The notes: generated by a model from the sequence alone, not told the origin. Counted from the stretch's first letter, positions 42,903 through 51,960 are shown. The stretch is DNA of 64,000 bases from Trichloromonas sp034006665 (GCF_034006665.1 NZ_JAVESI010000003.1:1-64000), one strand, 5' to 3'. Translations and numbers: made by a program.

Positions 42903-43523
42903 TTACATCTCCCCGAAATTGCGCAGAATCCGCAGGCCGATCTGCTGGCTCTTCTCGGGGTGGAACTGGACGGCCATGACGTTGTCCCGGCGGATCGCCG
43001 AGCAGAACTCGATGCCGTAGTCGGTAACGGCGGCGATCACGGTCGGGTCGTCGGGGATTACGTAATAGCTGTGTACGAAATAGACGGCGCTGCCGTCGGC
43101 CACGCCCCGGAAGAGCGGTGCATCCTGACGCAGCCGGATCTGGTTCCAGCCCATGTGCGGCACCTTCAGTTCCTCGCCGTTCAGGCGCAGGTCGCCGGGG
43201 AAACGGACCACCTTGCCGGGGATGATCCCCAGCCCTTGGTGACGGCCGAACTCCTCGCTTTCGGAAAAGAGCAGTTGCAGACCGAGGCAGATGCCGAGAA
43301 AGGGTTTGTCCGATTCCACATGGCGCCGGATCGGCTCGATGAACCCCCCCCCGCGCAGGTTGTCCATGCAATCCTTGAAGGCGCCGACGCCGGGCAGGAC
43401 CAGTTTTTCGGCTTTTTGCAGTTCGGCGGGATCGGCGGTGACCTTCGCCGCAAAGCCGACCTTTTCGAAAGCTTTCTGCACGCTGCGTAGGTTGCCCATG
43501 CCGTAATCGATGATGGCAATCAT
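42903..43523 (-). CDS. hisH: Imidazole glycerol phosphate synthase glutaminase subunit
   Basis: A 206-residue class I glutamine amidotransferase that supplies ammonia to HisF. The triad is present: Cys in FLGICLGLQLLF near 84, His and Glu in VQFHPEKS near 184-191; the N-terminus MIAIIDYGMGNLRSV is typical. The start at 43523 is chosen for that reason, since an in-frame extension would run into hisB. A one-base gap separates it from the hisB stop. Confidence 0.96.
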   Translation of the reverse strand: MIAIIDYGMGNLRSVQKAFEKVGFAAKVTADPAELQKAEKLVLPGVGAFKDCMDNLRGGGFIEPIRRHVESDKPFLGICLGLQLLFSESEEFGRHQGLGIIPGKVVRFPGDLRLNGEELKVPHMGWNQIRLRQDAPLFRGVADGSAVYFVHSYYVIPDDPTVIAAVTDYGIEFCSAIRRDNVMAVQFHPEKSQQIGLRILRNFGEM

Positions 43524-43524
43524 G

Positions 43525-44115
43525 CTATTCGAGTTTCCCCTTGGTGGAGAGCACGCCCTGGATGCGGGGATCGAAACCGGTCGCTTCATCGAGGGCGCGG
43601 CCGAAGGCCTTGAAAATCCCCTCGATGATGTGGTGCAGGTTGCTGCCGTAGGCCAGATTGACATGAATGTTGGCCCCGGCATGGTTGCAGAAGGCGACGA
43701 AAAATTCCTCGACCAGTTCGGTGTCGAAATTGCCGACCTTGGCCTTGGGCAGATCGACGTTGAAAACCAGAAAGGGCCGCCCGGAAAAGTCGATGATTAC
43801 CGAGGCCAGAGCCTCGTGCATGGGCATGGTCCCGCGGCCGAAACGGCGAATTCCGGCCTTGTCGCCCAGCGCCTGCTTGAAGGCCTCGCCGAGACAGATG
43901 CCGAGATCCTCCACGGTGTGGTGGGCGTCGATTTCGATGTCCCCCTGAGCTGCGACGGTCAGATCGAAAAAGCCGTGGCGGGCGAGCAGGGTCAGCATGT
44001 GGTCGATGAAGGGAACGGGAGTGGCGATGTTCGACTCCCCTCGTCCGTCCAGTTCGAGGGTCAGCTGGATCTGGGTTTCCTTGGTCCGGCGGTCGATGGT
44101 AGCGCTGCGGGACAT
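43525..44115 (-). CDS. hisB: Imidazoleglycerol-phosphate dehydratase
   Basis: A 196-residue dehydratase (step 6 of histidine synthesis) without the phosphatase domain found in E. coli HisB, so a separate histidinol phosphatase must exist elsewhere. Manganese-binding motifs: FIDHMLTLLARHGFFDL near 39-55, DAHHTVEDLGI near 68-78 and NLAYGSNLHHIIEGIFKA near 155-172. Start ATG 44115 after a GGAGG site. Next gene on the strand is hisH. Confidence 0.97.
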   Translation of the reverse strand: MSRSATIDRRTKETQIQLTLELDGRGESNIATPVPFIDHMLTLLARHGFFDLTVAAQGDIEIDAHHTVEDLGICLGEAFKQALGDKAGIRRFGRGTMPMHEALASVIIDFSGRPFLVFNVDLPKAKVGNFDTELVEEFFVAFCNHAGANIHVNLAYGSNLHHIIEGIFKAFGRALDEATGFDPRIQGVLSTKGKLE

Positions 44116-44168
44116 GCGAACCTCCTTCTACGGGTCTCCCCTATGTACCAAAAGGGGGAGGTGAAAGC

Positions 44169-45461
44169 CTATTTTTCCAGGCGCAACGATACCGAGCGGG
44201 CGTGGGCCTGCAAGCCTTCGAGTTCGGCGATGTGGACGATTTCTTTGCCAAGTCGCGCAAGCCCTGCCGGGGAGAAGGAGACGATACTCGACTTCTTGAC
44301 GAAATCGTCCAGCGATAGGGGCGAGAAGAAGCGCGCCGTACCGCCCGTCGGCAGGGTGTGGTTGGGCCCGGCGAGGTAGTCGCCGGCCGCTTCCGGGGTG
44401 TGGTGGCCCATGAAAATTGCCCCGGCATGACGGATGCGAGGAAGGATCTCGAAGGGGTTGTCCACCGCCAATTCCAGGTGTTCAGGGGCGATGCGGTTGG
44501 AGAAGTCGATGGCCTCGTTGAGATCTTGCGCCAAGATGATCGCCCCGTAGCGGTCGATGGACGGGCGGGCAATGGCTTCCCGGGAGAGCTGCCGCAACTG
44601 CTTTTCAACTTCGTCGGCGACCTGCCGGGCGAAATCTTCGTCGGTGGTGATAAGGATCGACGAGGCCAACTCGTCGTGCTCGGCCTGGCCGAGCAGATCG
44701 GCGGCCAGGTGCGCCGGGACGCCGCTACCGTCGTTGATGATCAGGATCTCGCTGGGACCGGCGATCATGTCGATATCGACCTTGCCGAAGACCAGCTGCT
44801 TCGCCGTGGCGACGTAGATATTCCCCGGCCCAGTGATCTTGTCGACTTTGGGAATGCTCTCGGTGCCGTAAGCCAAAGCCGCGACCGCCTGGGCGCCGCC
44901 GATCTTGAAGATGCGGTCGACACCGGCGATGCGCGCCGCCGCCAGCACGAAGGGATTGACCTCGCCGCCGGGCATCGGCACGACCATGATGACTTCGGCC
45001 ACCCCGGCGACTTTGGCGGGGACGGCGTTCATCAGCACCGACGACGGATAGGCGGCCTTGCCGCCGGGGACGTAGATGCCGACACGATCCAGCGGCCGCA
45101 CCATCTGGCCGAGCAGCACGTCGGCTTCGTCGGTGGAAATCCAGGTTTCCTGCTTCTGCTTGCGGTGATAATCGGCGATGCGTTTCGCCGCGAGTTCCAG
45201 GGCGGCGCGGGATTCGGCGGAAATCGTTGCCAGGGCCTGATCGATTTCCTCGGTTTGGACTTCCACCGTCGCGGCGGTCAGCTCCAACCGATCGAAGCGG
45301 ACGGTATAATCGAAGACCGCCTGATCGCCCCGGGTGCGGACATCGGCGATGATTGCCTGCACCGTTTCGACCACGCCGGCCGGCGCCGTCTCGCCCCGTT
45401 CCTCGATCTTGCGGAAGGCCTCGGCGAAACCGGGATCGGAAAAACGCAATGTCTGAATCAT
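44169..45461 (-). CDS. hisD: Histidinol dehydrogenase
   Basis: A 430-residue NAD- and zinc-dependent enzyme for the last two steps of histidine synthesis. YVPGGKAAYPSSVLMNA near 127-143, GGAQAVAALAYGTESIPKVDKI near 195-216 and GPSEILIINDGSG near 248-260 are family hallmarks, and zinc ligands lie in LGQAEHDE and the C-terminal EGLQAHARSV. Full length. It lies between hisG (58 bases upstream) and hisB (53 bases downstream). No hisC lies in this position, unlike many his operons. Confidence 0.97.
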   Translation of the reverse strand: MIQTLRFSDPGFAEAFRKIEERGETAPAGVVETVQAIIADVRTRGDQAVFDYTVRFDRLELTAATVEVQTEEIDQALATISAESRAALELAAKRIADYHRKQKQETWISTDEADVLLGQMVRPLDRVGIYVPGGKAAYPSSVLMNAVPAKVAGVAEVIMVVPMPGGEVNPFVLAAARIAGVDRIFKIGGAQAVAALAYGTESIPKVDKITGPGNIYVATAKQLVFGKVDIDMIAGPSEILIINDGSGVPAHLAADLLGQAEHDELASSILITTDEDFARQVADEVEKQLRQLSREAIARPSIDRYGAIILAQDLNEAIDFSNRIAPEHLELAVDNPFEILPRIRHAGAIFMGHHTPEAAGDYLAGPNHTLPTGGTARFFSPLSLDDFVKKSSIVSFSPAGLARLGKEIVHIAELEGLQAHARSVSLRLEK

Positions 45462-45485
45462 GGGTAGAATCCAGGTGAAAGGAAA

Positions 45486-45509
45486 AAGGCTAAAGACTGA
45501 AGGCTGAAG
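45486..45509. repeat. Short AGGCTAAAGACTGAAGGCTGAAG-type intergenic repeat
   Basis: The hisG-hisD gap holds a run of imperfect seven-base direct repeats built on AGGCTGA. I judge it a low-complexity intergenic repeat; no coding role is seen. Confidence 0.4.
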
Positions 45510-45519
45510 TCGAACCGCT

Positions 45520-46182
45520 TTATTTCGAAAGCCTCACTTCATCGCCGATGATCTGTTCCAGATCTTCGATGATTTTGGTGATGCGTTGATGCTTGGTCTT
45601 GAGGCTGGCGCGGTTGACGATCAGCCGGGTGGTGATTTCGGCGATGGTCTCGACTTCGACCATGCCGTTTTCCCGCAAGGTCGCGCCGGTGGAGACGAGA
45701 TCGACGATGCGCTCGGAAAGCCCGACCAAAGGCGCCAGTTCGATGGAACCGTAGAGCTTGATGAGCTCGACCTGAATCCCCTTGGCGGCGAAATAGCGTT
45801 CGGTAACATTGGGGTATTTGGTCGCTACCCGGATGTTCGACCAGTTGGCCGGATCTTCCTCCTGGCGCAGCGCCTTGGGCTCGGCCACCACCATCCGGCA
45901 ATAGCCGAATTTGAGGTCGAGGGGCTCGTAAAGATCTTTACCCTGTTCCATCAGGGTGTCTTTGCCGACCACACCGATGTCGGCGCAGCCGTATTCCACG
46001 TAGGTCGGCACGTCGGTTGCGCGCACCGCTATGAAGCGGAATTTGCTCTCCGGATTCTCGAAGACCAGCTTGCGACTCCCCGTTTCCATTTCCGGGCAGG
46101 TGATGCCGATCCGCGCGAAAAGCTCCATCGAATCCTGCATGATCCGCCCCTTGGGTAGGGCGAAGGTAATGTAATCACTCAT
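45520..46182 (-). CDS. hisG: ATP phosphoribosyltransferase, short form
   Basis: A 220-residue HisG that starts histidine synthesis by joining ATP and PRPP. Typical short-form motifs: FALPKGRIMQDSMELF near 7-22, VPTYVEYGCADIGVVGKDTL near 58-77, and IVDLVSTGATLRENGM near 160-175, the PRPP loop. It lacks the C-terminal regulatory domain of long HisG, so it should form a complex with HisZ, encoded about 37 kb away at 7695-8981. First his gene of the block. Confidence 0.97.
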   Translation of the reverse strand: MSDYITFALPKGRIMQDSMELFARIGITCPEMETGSRKLVFENPESKFRFIAVRATDVPTYVEYGCADIGVVGKDTLMEQGKDLYEPLDLKFGYCRMVVAEPKALRQEEDPANWSNIRVATKYPNVTERYFAAKGIQVELIKLYGSIELAPLVGLSERIVDLVSTGATLRENGMVEVETIAEITTRLIVNRASLKTKHQRITKIIEDLEQIIGDEVRLSK

Positions 46183-46192
46183 GTTTAAACCC

Positions 46193-46252
46193 CGTGACGA
46201 GTGACTGGTGATTAGTGTTCAGTTTTAAACCGATCACCAATCACTGATCACT
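46193..46252. repeat. Imperfect inverted repeat between murA and hisG
   Basis: GTGACGAGTGACTGGTGAT (from 46193) and its mirror GATCACCAATCACTGATCAC (to 46252) form a long imperfect stem around a CAGTTTTAAACC loop. Such GTGAYTGGTGA units look like an intergenic repeat family rather than an operator. Function unknown. Confidence 0.5.
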
Positions 46253-46264
46253 GTTTATGCCGTT

Positions 46265-47518
46265 TTATTCCTTGACCCTCTCGATATCGGCGCCCAGGCC
46301 CTTGAGCTTATCCTCGATGCGTTCGTAGCCGCGGTCGAGGTGGTAGATGCGGGAGATTTCCGTGGTGTTGTCGGCGGCCAGGCCGGCTAGTACCAGCGAG
46401 GCGCTGGCGCGCAGATCGGTCGCCATGACCGGGGCGCCGGAGAGCCGGCGGACCCCCTTGACCGTCGCCGAATTTCCTTCGATGACGATATCGGCGCCGA
46501 AACGCAGCAATTCCGCTACGTGCATGAAGCGGTTTTCGAAGATGTTTTCGCTGATGACACTGGCCCCGTCGGCCAGGCACATCAGGGCCATGAACTGGGC
46601 CTGCATGTCGGTGGGAAAGCCGGGGTAGGGGCGGGTCTTGATGTTGACCGGCCGGATCCGCTCCGGGGCGCGCACCTGCACCGCGTGGCTGCGGCTGAAC
46701 ACCTCGACGCCGGCGTCCTGCAGTTTGAAGGTCAGGGCATCCAGATGTTCCAGGCGCATGTCGCGGATGCGTATGTCCCCAGCGGTGATCGCCGCGGCGA
46801 TCATGAAGGTGCCGGCTTCGATACGATCGGGCATGACCCGGTGATTCATGGGCGTGAGCTGTTCCACGCCGAGGATGCGGATGGTATCGGTCCCCGCTCC
46901 CTCGATCCTGGCGCCCATGCCGTTGAGCACTTCGGCCAGTTCGGCGATTTCCGGCTCGCGGGCGGCGTTTTCCAGAATGGTCTCCCCCTTGGCGGTGGCC
47001 GCCGTCATCAGCATGTGCTCGGTGCCGCCGACGGTGGAAAGATCGAAATGGATACGCGTTCCTTGCAGGCATTTGGCCTCGGCCTCGACGTAGCCGTGGG
47101 AGAGGCGGATTTCCGCTCCCATCGCCGCCAGCCCCTTGAGGTGCTGGTCGATCGGCCGGGCGCCGATAGCGCAGCCACCGGGGAGAGAGACCCGCGAGCG
47201 GCCGAAGCGCGCCAGCAGGGGGCCGAGAACCAGAACCGAGGCACGCATCGTCTTGACCAGGTCGTAGGTCGCCTCGACCTGGTCTATGCCGGTCGTGTCC
47301 ACCCCTATCGTGCCGCTACGCCCCTCCACGTGCGCCCCGAGGGTTTCAAGCAGGCGGATGCTGGTGTTGATGTCGCGTAGCGCCGGAACGTTGCGGATTT
47401 CGTGCCGCCCGGGGGCGAGAATCGTCGCGAAGAGGATCGGCAGCGCGGCGTTTTTCGAACCGCTCACCGTCACCTCTCCGGCCAGCCTGCGCCCCCCCCT
47501 GATGATCAGTTTATCCAA
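46265..47518 (-). CDS. murA: UDP-N-acetylglucosamine 1-carboxyvinyltransferase
   Basis: A 417-residue MurA that starts peptidoglycan precursor synthesis by adding enolpyruvate to UDP-GlcNAc. LAGEVTVSGSKNAALPILFA near 13-32 holds the catalytic Lys-Asn, LPGGCAIGARPIDQHL near 113-128 carries the fosfomycin-target Cys, and RPYPGFPTDMQAQFMAL near 296-312 ends the active site. Start 47518 overlaps the end of prmC by 8 bases, showing translational coupling. Confidence 0.97.
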   Translation of the reverse strand: MDKLIIRGGRRLAGEVTVSGSKNAALPILFATILAPGRHEIRNVPALRDINTSIRLLETLGAHVEGRSGTIGVDTTGIDQVEATYDLVKTMRASVLVLGPLLARFGRSRVSLPGGCAIGARPIDQHLKGLAAMGAEIRLSHGYVEAEAKCLQGTRIHFDLSTVGGTEHMLMTAATAKGETILENAAREPEIAELAEVLNGMGARIEGAGTDTIRILGVEQLTPMNHRVMPDRIEAGTFMIAAAITAGDIRIRDMRLEHLDALTFKLQDAGVEVFSRSHAVQVRAPERIRPVNIKTRPYPGFPTDMQAQFMALMCLADGASVISENIFENRFMHVAELLRFGADIVIEGNSATVKGVRRLSGAPVMATDLRASASLVLAGLAADNTTEISRIYHLDRGYERIEDKLKGLGADIERVKE

Positions 47519-48401
47519 GACATCCCCTCGTGGTTGATGAATCCGTCTTCTGCCGCCTGCGGCCGCCGATCACCCGGGGGATCCCGGCGTAATCGTCCCG
47601 CGCGTAGCATTCATCCAGTCCGGTGTCGGTGAAAAGCCGCCGCACCGCTTCGGCCTGTCCGCTACCGACCTCGACCAGCAGCCAGCCGTTGGTTTTGAGT
47701 AGGTTTGCGGAGGCCTTTGCCAATGCCCGGTAGGCGGCCAGGCCGTCGACATCGCCGCCGCGCAGGGCGAGATGGGGTTCGTGCTCCCGCACCTCGGGCA
47801 TGAGCCCGTCCATCTCTGCCGGTGGAATGTAGGGTGGATTGGCGACCACCAGATCGTAAGGGCCACCCGCCAACCGGTGGAGGTCGGCCTGGCGGAAGGT
47901 TATCCGTTCGGCGACGCCGTTCCGGCGGGCGTTCTCTTCGGCCAAGGCCAGGGCCGCCGGGGAAATATCCACCGCCTCGATCCGCGCTTCCGGCAGCTCA
48001 TGGGCCAGAGCGATGGCGATGGCGCCGCTGCCGGTGCCGACATCAAGAATCGTCACGGTACCCGTCATTTTTTTCAGGGCCTCTTCCACCAGCACTTCGG
48101 TGTCGGCTCGGGGAATCAGCACCTCGGGGGTGACCCGCAGGGGCAGGGACCAGAACTCGGTTTCGCCGAGGATGTACTGGAGAGGTTCCCGTTGGGCGCG
48201 CCGTGTCACCCGTTGCCGGTAGGCCGTTAATTCGTCGGCGGACAGGGGCCGGTCGAACTGAAGATAAAGCCCGACACGATCCAGCCCAAGGGTGTCGGCG
48301 AGGAGCACCTCGGCGTCGAGGCGGCCGCCGTCGATCCCTTTTTCCCGAAAGTAGTCGGCGGTCCAGCGCAGCACCTTGAGGACTGTCCAGGTCTCGGCCA
48401 A
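47511..48401 (-). CDS. prmC: Release factor glutamine methyltransferase
   Basis: A 296-residue SAM-dependent methyltransferase that modifies the GGQ glutamine of release factors. The N-terminal helical domain is followed by ILDVGTGSGAIAIALAH near 117-133 (SAM site) and the catalytic VVANPPYIPP near 184-193. It lies two bases downstream of prfA, whose product is its substrate, and overlaps murA by 8 bases. The end (GGRRRQKTDSSTTRG) is unusually basic. Confidence 0.95.
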   Translation of the reverse strand: MAETWTVLKVLRWTADYFREKGIDGGRLDAEVLLADTLGLDRVGLYLQFDRPLSADELTAYRQRVTRRAQREPLQYILGETEFWSLPLRVTPEVLIPRADTEVLVEEALKKMTGTVTILDVGTGSGAIAIALAHELPEARIEAVDISPAALALAEENARRNGVAERITFRQADLHRLAGGPYDLVVANPPYIPPAEMDGLMPEVREHEPHLALRGGDVDGLAAYRALAKASANLLKTNGWLLVEVGSGQAEAVRRLFTDTGLDECYARDDYAGIPRVIGGRRRQKTDSSTTRGCLG

Positions 48402-48403
48402 AC

Positions 48404-49471
48404 TCAGACCTCCCGGCCGGACATGGCCTCGGCTTGGCTGTGGGTGGTCAGGGCGTCGATGACTTCGTCCAGATCCCCCTGCATGATGGCGTCGAGCTTG
48501 TATAGGGTCAGGCCGATGCGGTGGTCGGTGCAGCGCCCCTGGGGAAAATTGTAGGTGCGGATGCGCTCGCTGCGGTCGCCGCTGCCGACCTGGCTCTTGC
48601 GGTCAGCGGCTTGGGCGGCCTGCTGTTCGGCGACCCGGGCATCAAGGATTTTCGACTGCAAGACCTTCATCGCCTTGGCCTTGTTCTTGTGCTGGGACTT
48701 TTCGTCCTGGCAGGAGACGACCACGCCCGTCGGCAGGTGGGTGATGCGCACCGCCGATTCGGTCTTGTTGACGTGCTGCCCCCCGGCGCCGGAGGCGCGG
48801 TAGACATCGATGCGCAGATCGGACGGGTTGATATCGACATCGACGTCGTCCGCCTCGGGGAGAACCGCGACGGTGCAGGCTGAGGTGTGAATCCGCCCCT
48901 GGGCCTCGGTTTCGGGAACTCGTTGTACCCGATGGGTGCCGCTTTCGAACTTGAGCCGCGAGTAGACCTTCTCGCCGCTGATTAGGGCGATGATCTCCTT
49001 GACGCCCCCGGCTTCCGATTCCGTGGAGCTCATGATCTCCACCTTCCAGCGCCGTCCTTCGGCGTAGCGGCTGTACATGCGAAAGAGGTCGCCGGCGAAG
49101 AGGGCCGCTTCGTCGCCGCCGGTGCCGGCCCGGACTTCAAGAATGATGTTCCGGCCGTCGTTGGGATCCTTGGGCAGCAGCAGCACCTTGAGCTCTTGGG
49201 CGAGATCCTCTTTGCGGGCTTCCAGGTCGGGGAGTTCGGCCTTGGCCAGGGCGCGCAGCTCCTCGTCATTCTCCTTGAGGAGTTCGCGGTTGCCTTCGAT
49301 CTCCTCGCAGACCTTGCAGTACCGGCCATAGGTCTCAACCACCTCGGCGAGTTCGGCGTGCTCCTTGGTCAGAGCCCGGAACTTTTCCTGGTTGGCGATG
49401 AGCGCCGGATCGGACATCAATCCTTCGATTTCACGAAACCGGTCAACAACTTCTTCGAGCTTGGTAAACAT
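48404..49471 (-). CDS. prfA: Peptide chain release factor 1
   Basis: A 355-residue class I release factor for UAA and UAG. The catalytic loop GAGGQHVNKTESAVRITH lies near 229-246, and the codon-reading tripeptide is PET in RVPETEAQGRIHTS near 184-197 (PxT type, so RF1 rather than RF2). The domain order is standard. It precedes prmC with a 2-base gap, and the pair is coupled functionally as PrmC methylates it. Confidence 0.97.
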   Translation of the reverse strand: MFTKLEEVVDRFREIEGLMSDPALIANQEKFRALTKEHAELAEVVETYGRYCKVCEEIEGNRELLKENDEELRALAKAELPDLEARKEDLAQELKVLLLPKDPNDGRNIILEVRAGTGGDEAALFAGDLFRMYSRYAEGRRWKVEIMSSTESEAGGVKEIIALISGEKVYSRLKFESGTHRVQRVPETEAQGRIHTSACTVAVLPEADDVDVDINPSDLRIDVYRASGAGGQHVNKTESAVRITHLPTGVVVSCQDEKSQHKNKAKAMKVLQSKILDARVAEQQAAQAADRKSQVGSGDRSERIRTYNFPQGRCTDHRIGLTLYKLDAIMQGDLDEVIDALTTHSQAEAMSGREV

Positions 49472-49516
49472 AGACGATTACAAATTCCGGTAGGGGGTAG
49501 ATTTACAACTTGCCCT

Positions 49517-49536
49517 GGGCGCGGCAAGCAGCGCCC
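49517..49536. repeat. Small hairpin repeat beside thyX
   Basis: GGGCGC and GCGCCC flank an eight-base loop (GGCAAGCA) and end exactly at the thyX stop codon, followed by CTACGA. A similar unit occurs at 60583-60606. It may be a REP-like element or a weak terminator. Confidence 0.35.
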
Positions 49537-50232
49537 CTACGATAAATTCTGAAATTCCCGGCGGACCGCCGTAGCCTCGCCGCAGGTCATGGCGCCTTCA
49601 GGGCAGGCGCCGCGCAGACAACCGGGGCCGGCATCGACAAAGAGCGCCGGCGCCGCTCGTCGCGCCGCGAACAGCATTTCCGTCGCCAGGGCGCGGATTT
49701 CCCACTGTGCTCTTCGGCAGCAGCGCAGGCTAAAAAAATGGAGCAGTTCCCGGGCGTTCATGGTCATGACCAGTTTGGTTTCGGTGGCGTTGGGGAGCAC
49801 GAAGCGGGCATCTTCGGCGGGAATGCCGGCTTCGAGCAGTTCGCCATAGACCTGCCGCGCTTCGTCGAGCAGTCCCTGGAAACGCGCCGCCAGTTCCGGC
49901 CGGTCGGCGATGCTCGCCGGAACGACCGCCTCCAGACGATCCTTGAGGGAGACGTAGCGCTGGCTCTGCTGGGAGTAGGAAGCGATCCGGTGGCGAACCA
50001 ACTGATGGGAGCAGGCCCGGCTGATCCCTTCGATGCCGAAGGTGAAGGTGACATGTTCGAGGACCGAGAGGTGCCCCAGGGAGAGAATTTTGGCAAGAAA
50101 AGCCTCTCGTTCCTTCGCTCCCTGCTCCAGCAGGCTGTCGATGGAGGCGGATGAATAGCAGAGCCGGGCGGCGGCGGCCACCACCTTTTCGGGGTCGGGT
50201 GTGTGAGTCAGCAACTGGACCAGCAAAGCCAT
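49537..50232 (-). CDS. thyX: Flavin-dependent thymidylate synthase
   Basis: A 231-residue ThyX that makes dTMP with FAD and methylene-tetrahydrofolate. The ThyX motif is RHRIASYSQQSQRY near 77-90 (consensus RHRxxSxxxxSxR). FGIEGISRACSHQLVRH precedes it, and the C-terminal half contains the catalytic Ser/Arg region RRAQWEIRALA. The last about 20 residues include two cysteines (CLRGACPEG). No thyA gene is in the window. The ATG at 50232 is used rather than the TTG four codons earlier. It runs between rpmE and prfA. Confidence 0.93.
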   Translation of the reverse strand: MALLVQLLTHTPDPEKVVAAAARLCYSSASIDSLLEQGAKEREAFLAKILSLGHLSVLEHVTFTFGIEGISRACSHQLVRHRIASYSQQSQRYVSLKDRLEAVVPASIADRPELAARFQGLLDEARQVYGELLEAGIPAEDARFVLPNATETKLVMTMNARELLHFFSLRCCRRAQWEIRALATEMLFAARRAAPALFVDAGPGCLRGACPEGAMTCGEATAVRREFQNLS

Positions 50233-50331
50233 GGGGCGCGACAACCTTCAACTGGCGACGGTAAAACACAGAAACCCGCACGCACCCACAGATGCGGCGG
50301 GCACAGCGGATGGCCACGAACGCGGAACATC

Positions 50332-50359
50332 AAAAAAAGAGACGGCCCGGGGGCCGTCT
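50332..50359 (-). terminator. Intrinsic terminator after rpmE
   Basis: On the minus strand AGACGGCC pairs with GGCCGTCT and is followed by CTTTTTTT, ten bases after the rpmE stop. It separates rpmE from thyX. Confidence 0.85.
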
Positions 50360-50367
50360 GGGGAAGT

Positions 50368-50577
50368 CTATTTTCCCTGGCCGTATTTCTTGCGGAAGCG
50401 CTCGATGCGACCGGCGGTGTCGACCAGCTTCTGCTTGCCGGTAAAGAAGGGGTGGCATTGGGAGCAGATCTCGGTGACGATCTCGCCGCCCTTCTTGGTC
50501 GACCGGGTTTCAAAGGTGTTGCCGCAATGGCAGGTGACCGTGACTTTCTCGTATTTGGGGTGGATACCTTTTTTCAT
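50368..50577 (-). CDS. rpmE: 50S ribosomal protein L31 (zinc type)
   Basis: A 69-residue L31 of the C+ type: the four zinc cysteines are in TCHCGN near residues 16-18 and CSQCHPFFTGKQ near 37-40. It begins MKKGIHPKYEKVTV as expected. Start ATG 50577 has an AGGAGACG site. It lies downstream of rho and has its own terminator. Confidence 0.97.
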   Translation of the reverse strand: MKKGIHPKYEKVTVTCHCGNTFETRSTKKGGEIVTEICSQCHPFFTGKQKLVDTAGRIERFRKKYGQGK

Positions 50578-50712
50578 GAATCGTCTCCTTGGCGCCTGGC
50601 TAGTACAGGCGGATATGCTGGGGTAAAAACGAAGTTTACCTATTTAGCACCCTTGGCAGCAGATTGCAAGTTTTTTGTCGGAACACTTACTGCCGGCAAG
50701 ATGGGGAGGGGG

Positions 50713-51960
50713 CTACTGGTTCATGGAGTCGAGGAATTCCTGGTTGCTCTTGGTTTCGCCGAGCTTTTCCAAAATAAATTCCATGCTGTCCACCACATTC
50801 ATAGAGGTCAACACCTTGCGCAGCAGCCAGGTGCGCTGGAGACTGGTGCGGTCGACCAGCAGTTCCTCGCGGCGCGTGCCCGACTTGTTGATGTCGATGG
50901 CCGGAAAGGTGCGTTTGTCGACCAGGCGCCGGTCGAGAACCAGTTCCATGTTGCCGGTCCCCTTGAACTCCTCGAAGATGACCTCGTCCATCTTGCTGCC
51001 GGTATCGACCAGGGCGGTGGCGATGATGGTCAGACTTCCGCCTTCCTCGATATTGCGCGCCGCTCCGAAGAAGCGCTTGGGCTTGTGCAGGGCGTTGGAA
51101 TCGACGCCGCCGGAGAGGATCTTTCCGGAAGGCGGTACCACGGTGTTGTAGGCCCGCGCCAGGCGGGTGATGGAGTCGAGGAGGATGACCACGTCGCGTT
51201 TATGCTCGACCAGGCGTTTGGCCTTCTCGATGACCATCTCCGCCACTTGGACATGACGGGTCGCCGGCTCGTCGAAGGTTGAGGAGATCACTTCCCCCTG
51301 GACGCTGCGCTGCATGTCGGTAACCTCTTCCGGGCGCTCGTCGATGAGCAGGACGATCAGATAGACTTCCGGATGGTTGGTGGTGATGGAGTTGGCGATG
51401 TTCTGCAACAGCATCGTCTTTCCGGTGCGCGGTGGTGCCACGATCAGGCCGCGTTGACCCTTGCCGATAGGGGTGGCGAGGTCGACGACGCGCATCGGCA
51501 GGTTGTCCGTGGTCGTCTCCAAGATCAGGCGTTTCTCCGGATAGAGCGGGGTCAGGTTGTCGAAAAGGGTTTTTTCCCGGGCCACCGCCGGGTTTTCAAA
51601 ATTGACCTCGGAGACCTTGAGCAGGGCGAAGTAGCGCTCACCTTCCTTGGGCGGACGAATCTGCCCCGAAACCGTGTCGCCGGTGCGCAGGTTGAAGCGG
51701 CGGATCTGCGAAGGGGAGACGTAGATGTCGTCGGGACCCGGCAGGTAGTTGGCGTCGGGCGCGCGCAAAAAACCGAAACCGTCGGGGAGAATTTCCAGCA
51801 CCCCTTCGCCGAAGATGGCTCCGTTTTTCTCCGCCGTGGCGTTGAGAATGGCGAAAATGAGATCCTGCTTCCGCATCCCCGCCGCGCCTTCGATCTTCAG
51901 ATCCTTGGCGATGCCGGCCACTTCCGTGGCTTTTTTCTCTTTTAGTTCCTTCAGGTTCAT
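50713..51960 (-). CDS. rho: Transcription termination factor Rho
   Basis: A 415-residue Rho, an RNA-dependent hexameric ATPase that ends transcription. The N-terminal RNA-binding part includes GFGFLRAPDANYLPGPDDIYVSP near 60-82 (primary site), P-loop GLIVAPPRTGKTMLLQ near 173-188, Walker B LIVLLIDERPEE near 203-214, and the Q/R-loop region ending GKILSGGVDSNALH. Length matches the common type. No insertion domain is seen. It begins the long minus-strand housekeeping block. Confidence 0.97.
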   Translation of the reverse strand: MNLKELKEKKATEVAGIAKDLKIEGAAGMRKQDLIFAILNATAEKNGAIFGEGVLEILPDGFGFLRAPDANYLPGPDDIYVSPSQIRRFNLRTGDTVSGQIRPPKEGERYFALLKVSEVNFENPAVAREKTLFDNLTPLYPEKRLILETTTDNLPMRVVDLATPIGKGQRGLIVAPPRTGKTMLLQNIANSITTNHPEVYLIVLLIDERPEEVTDMQRSVQGEVISSTFDEPATRHVQVAEMVIEKAKRLVEHKRDVVILLDSITRLARAYNTVVPPSGKILSGGVDSNALHKPKRFFGAARNIEEGGSLTIIATALVDTGSKMDEVIFEEFKGTGNMELVLDRRLVDKRTFPAIDINKSGTRREELLVDRTSLQRTWLLRKVLTSMNVVDSMEFILEKLGETKSNQEFLDSMNQ

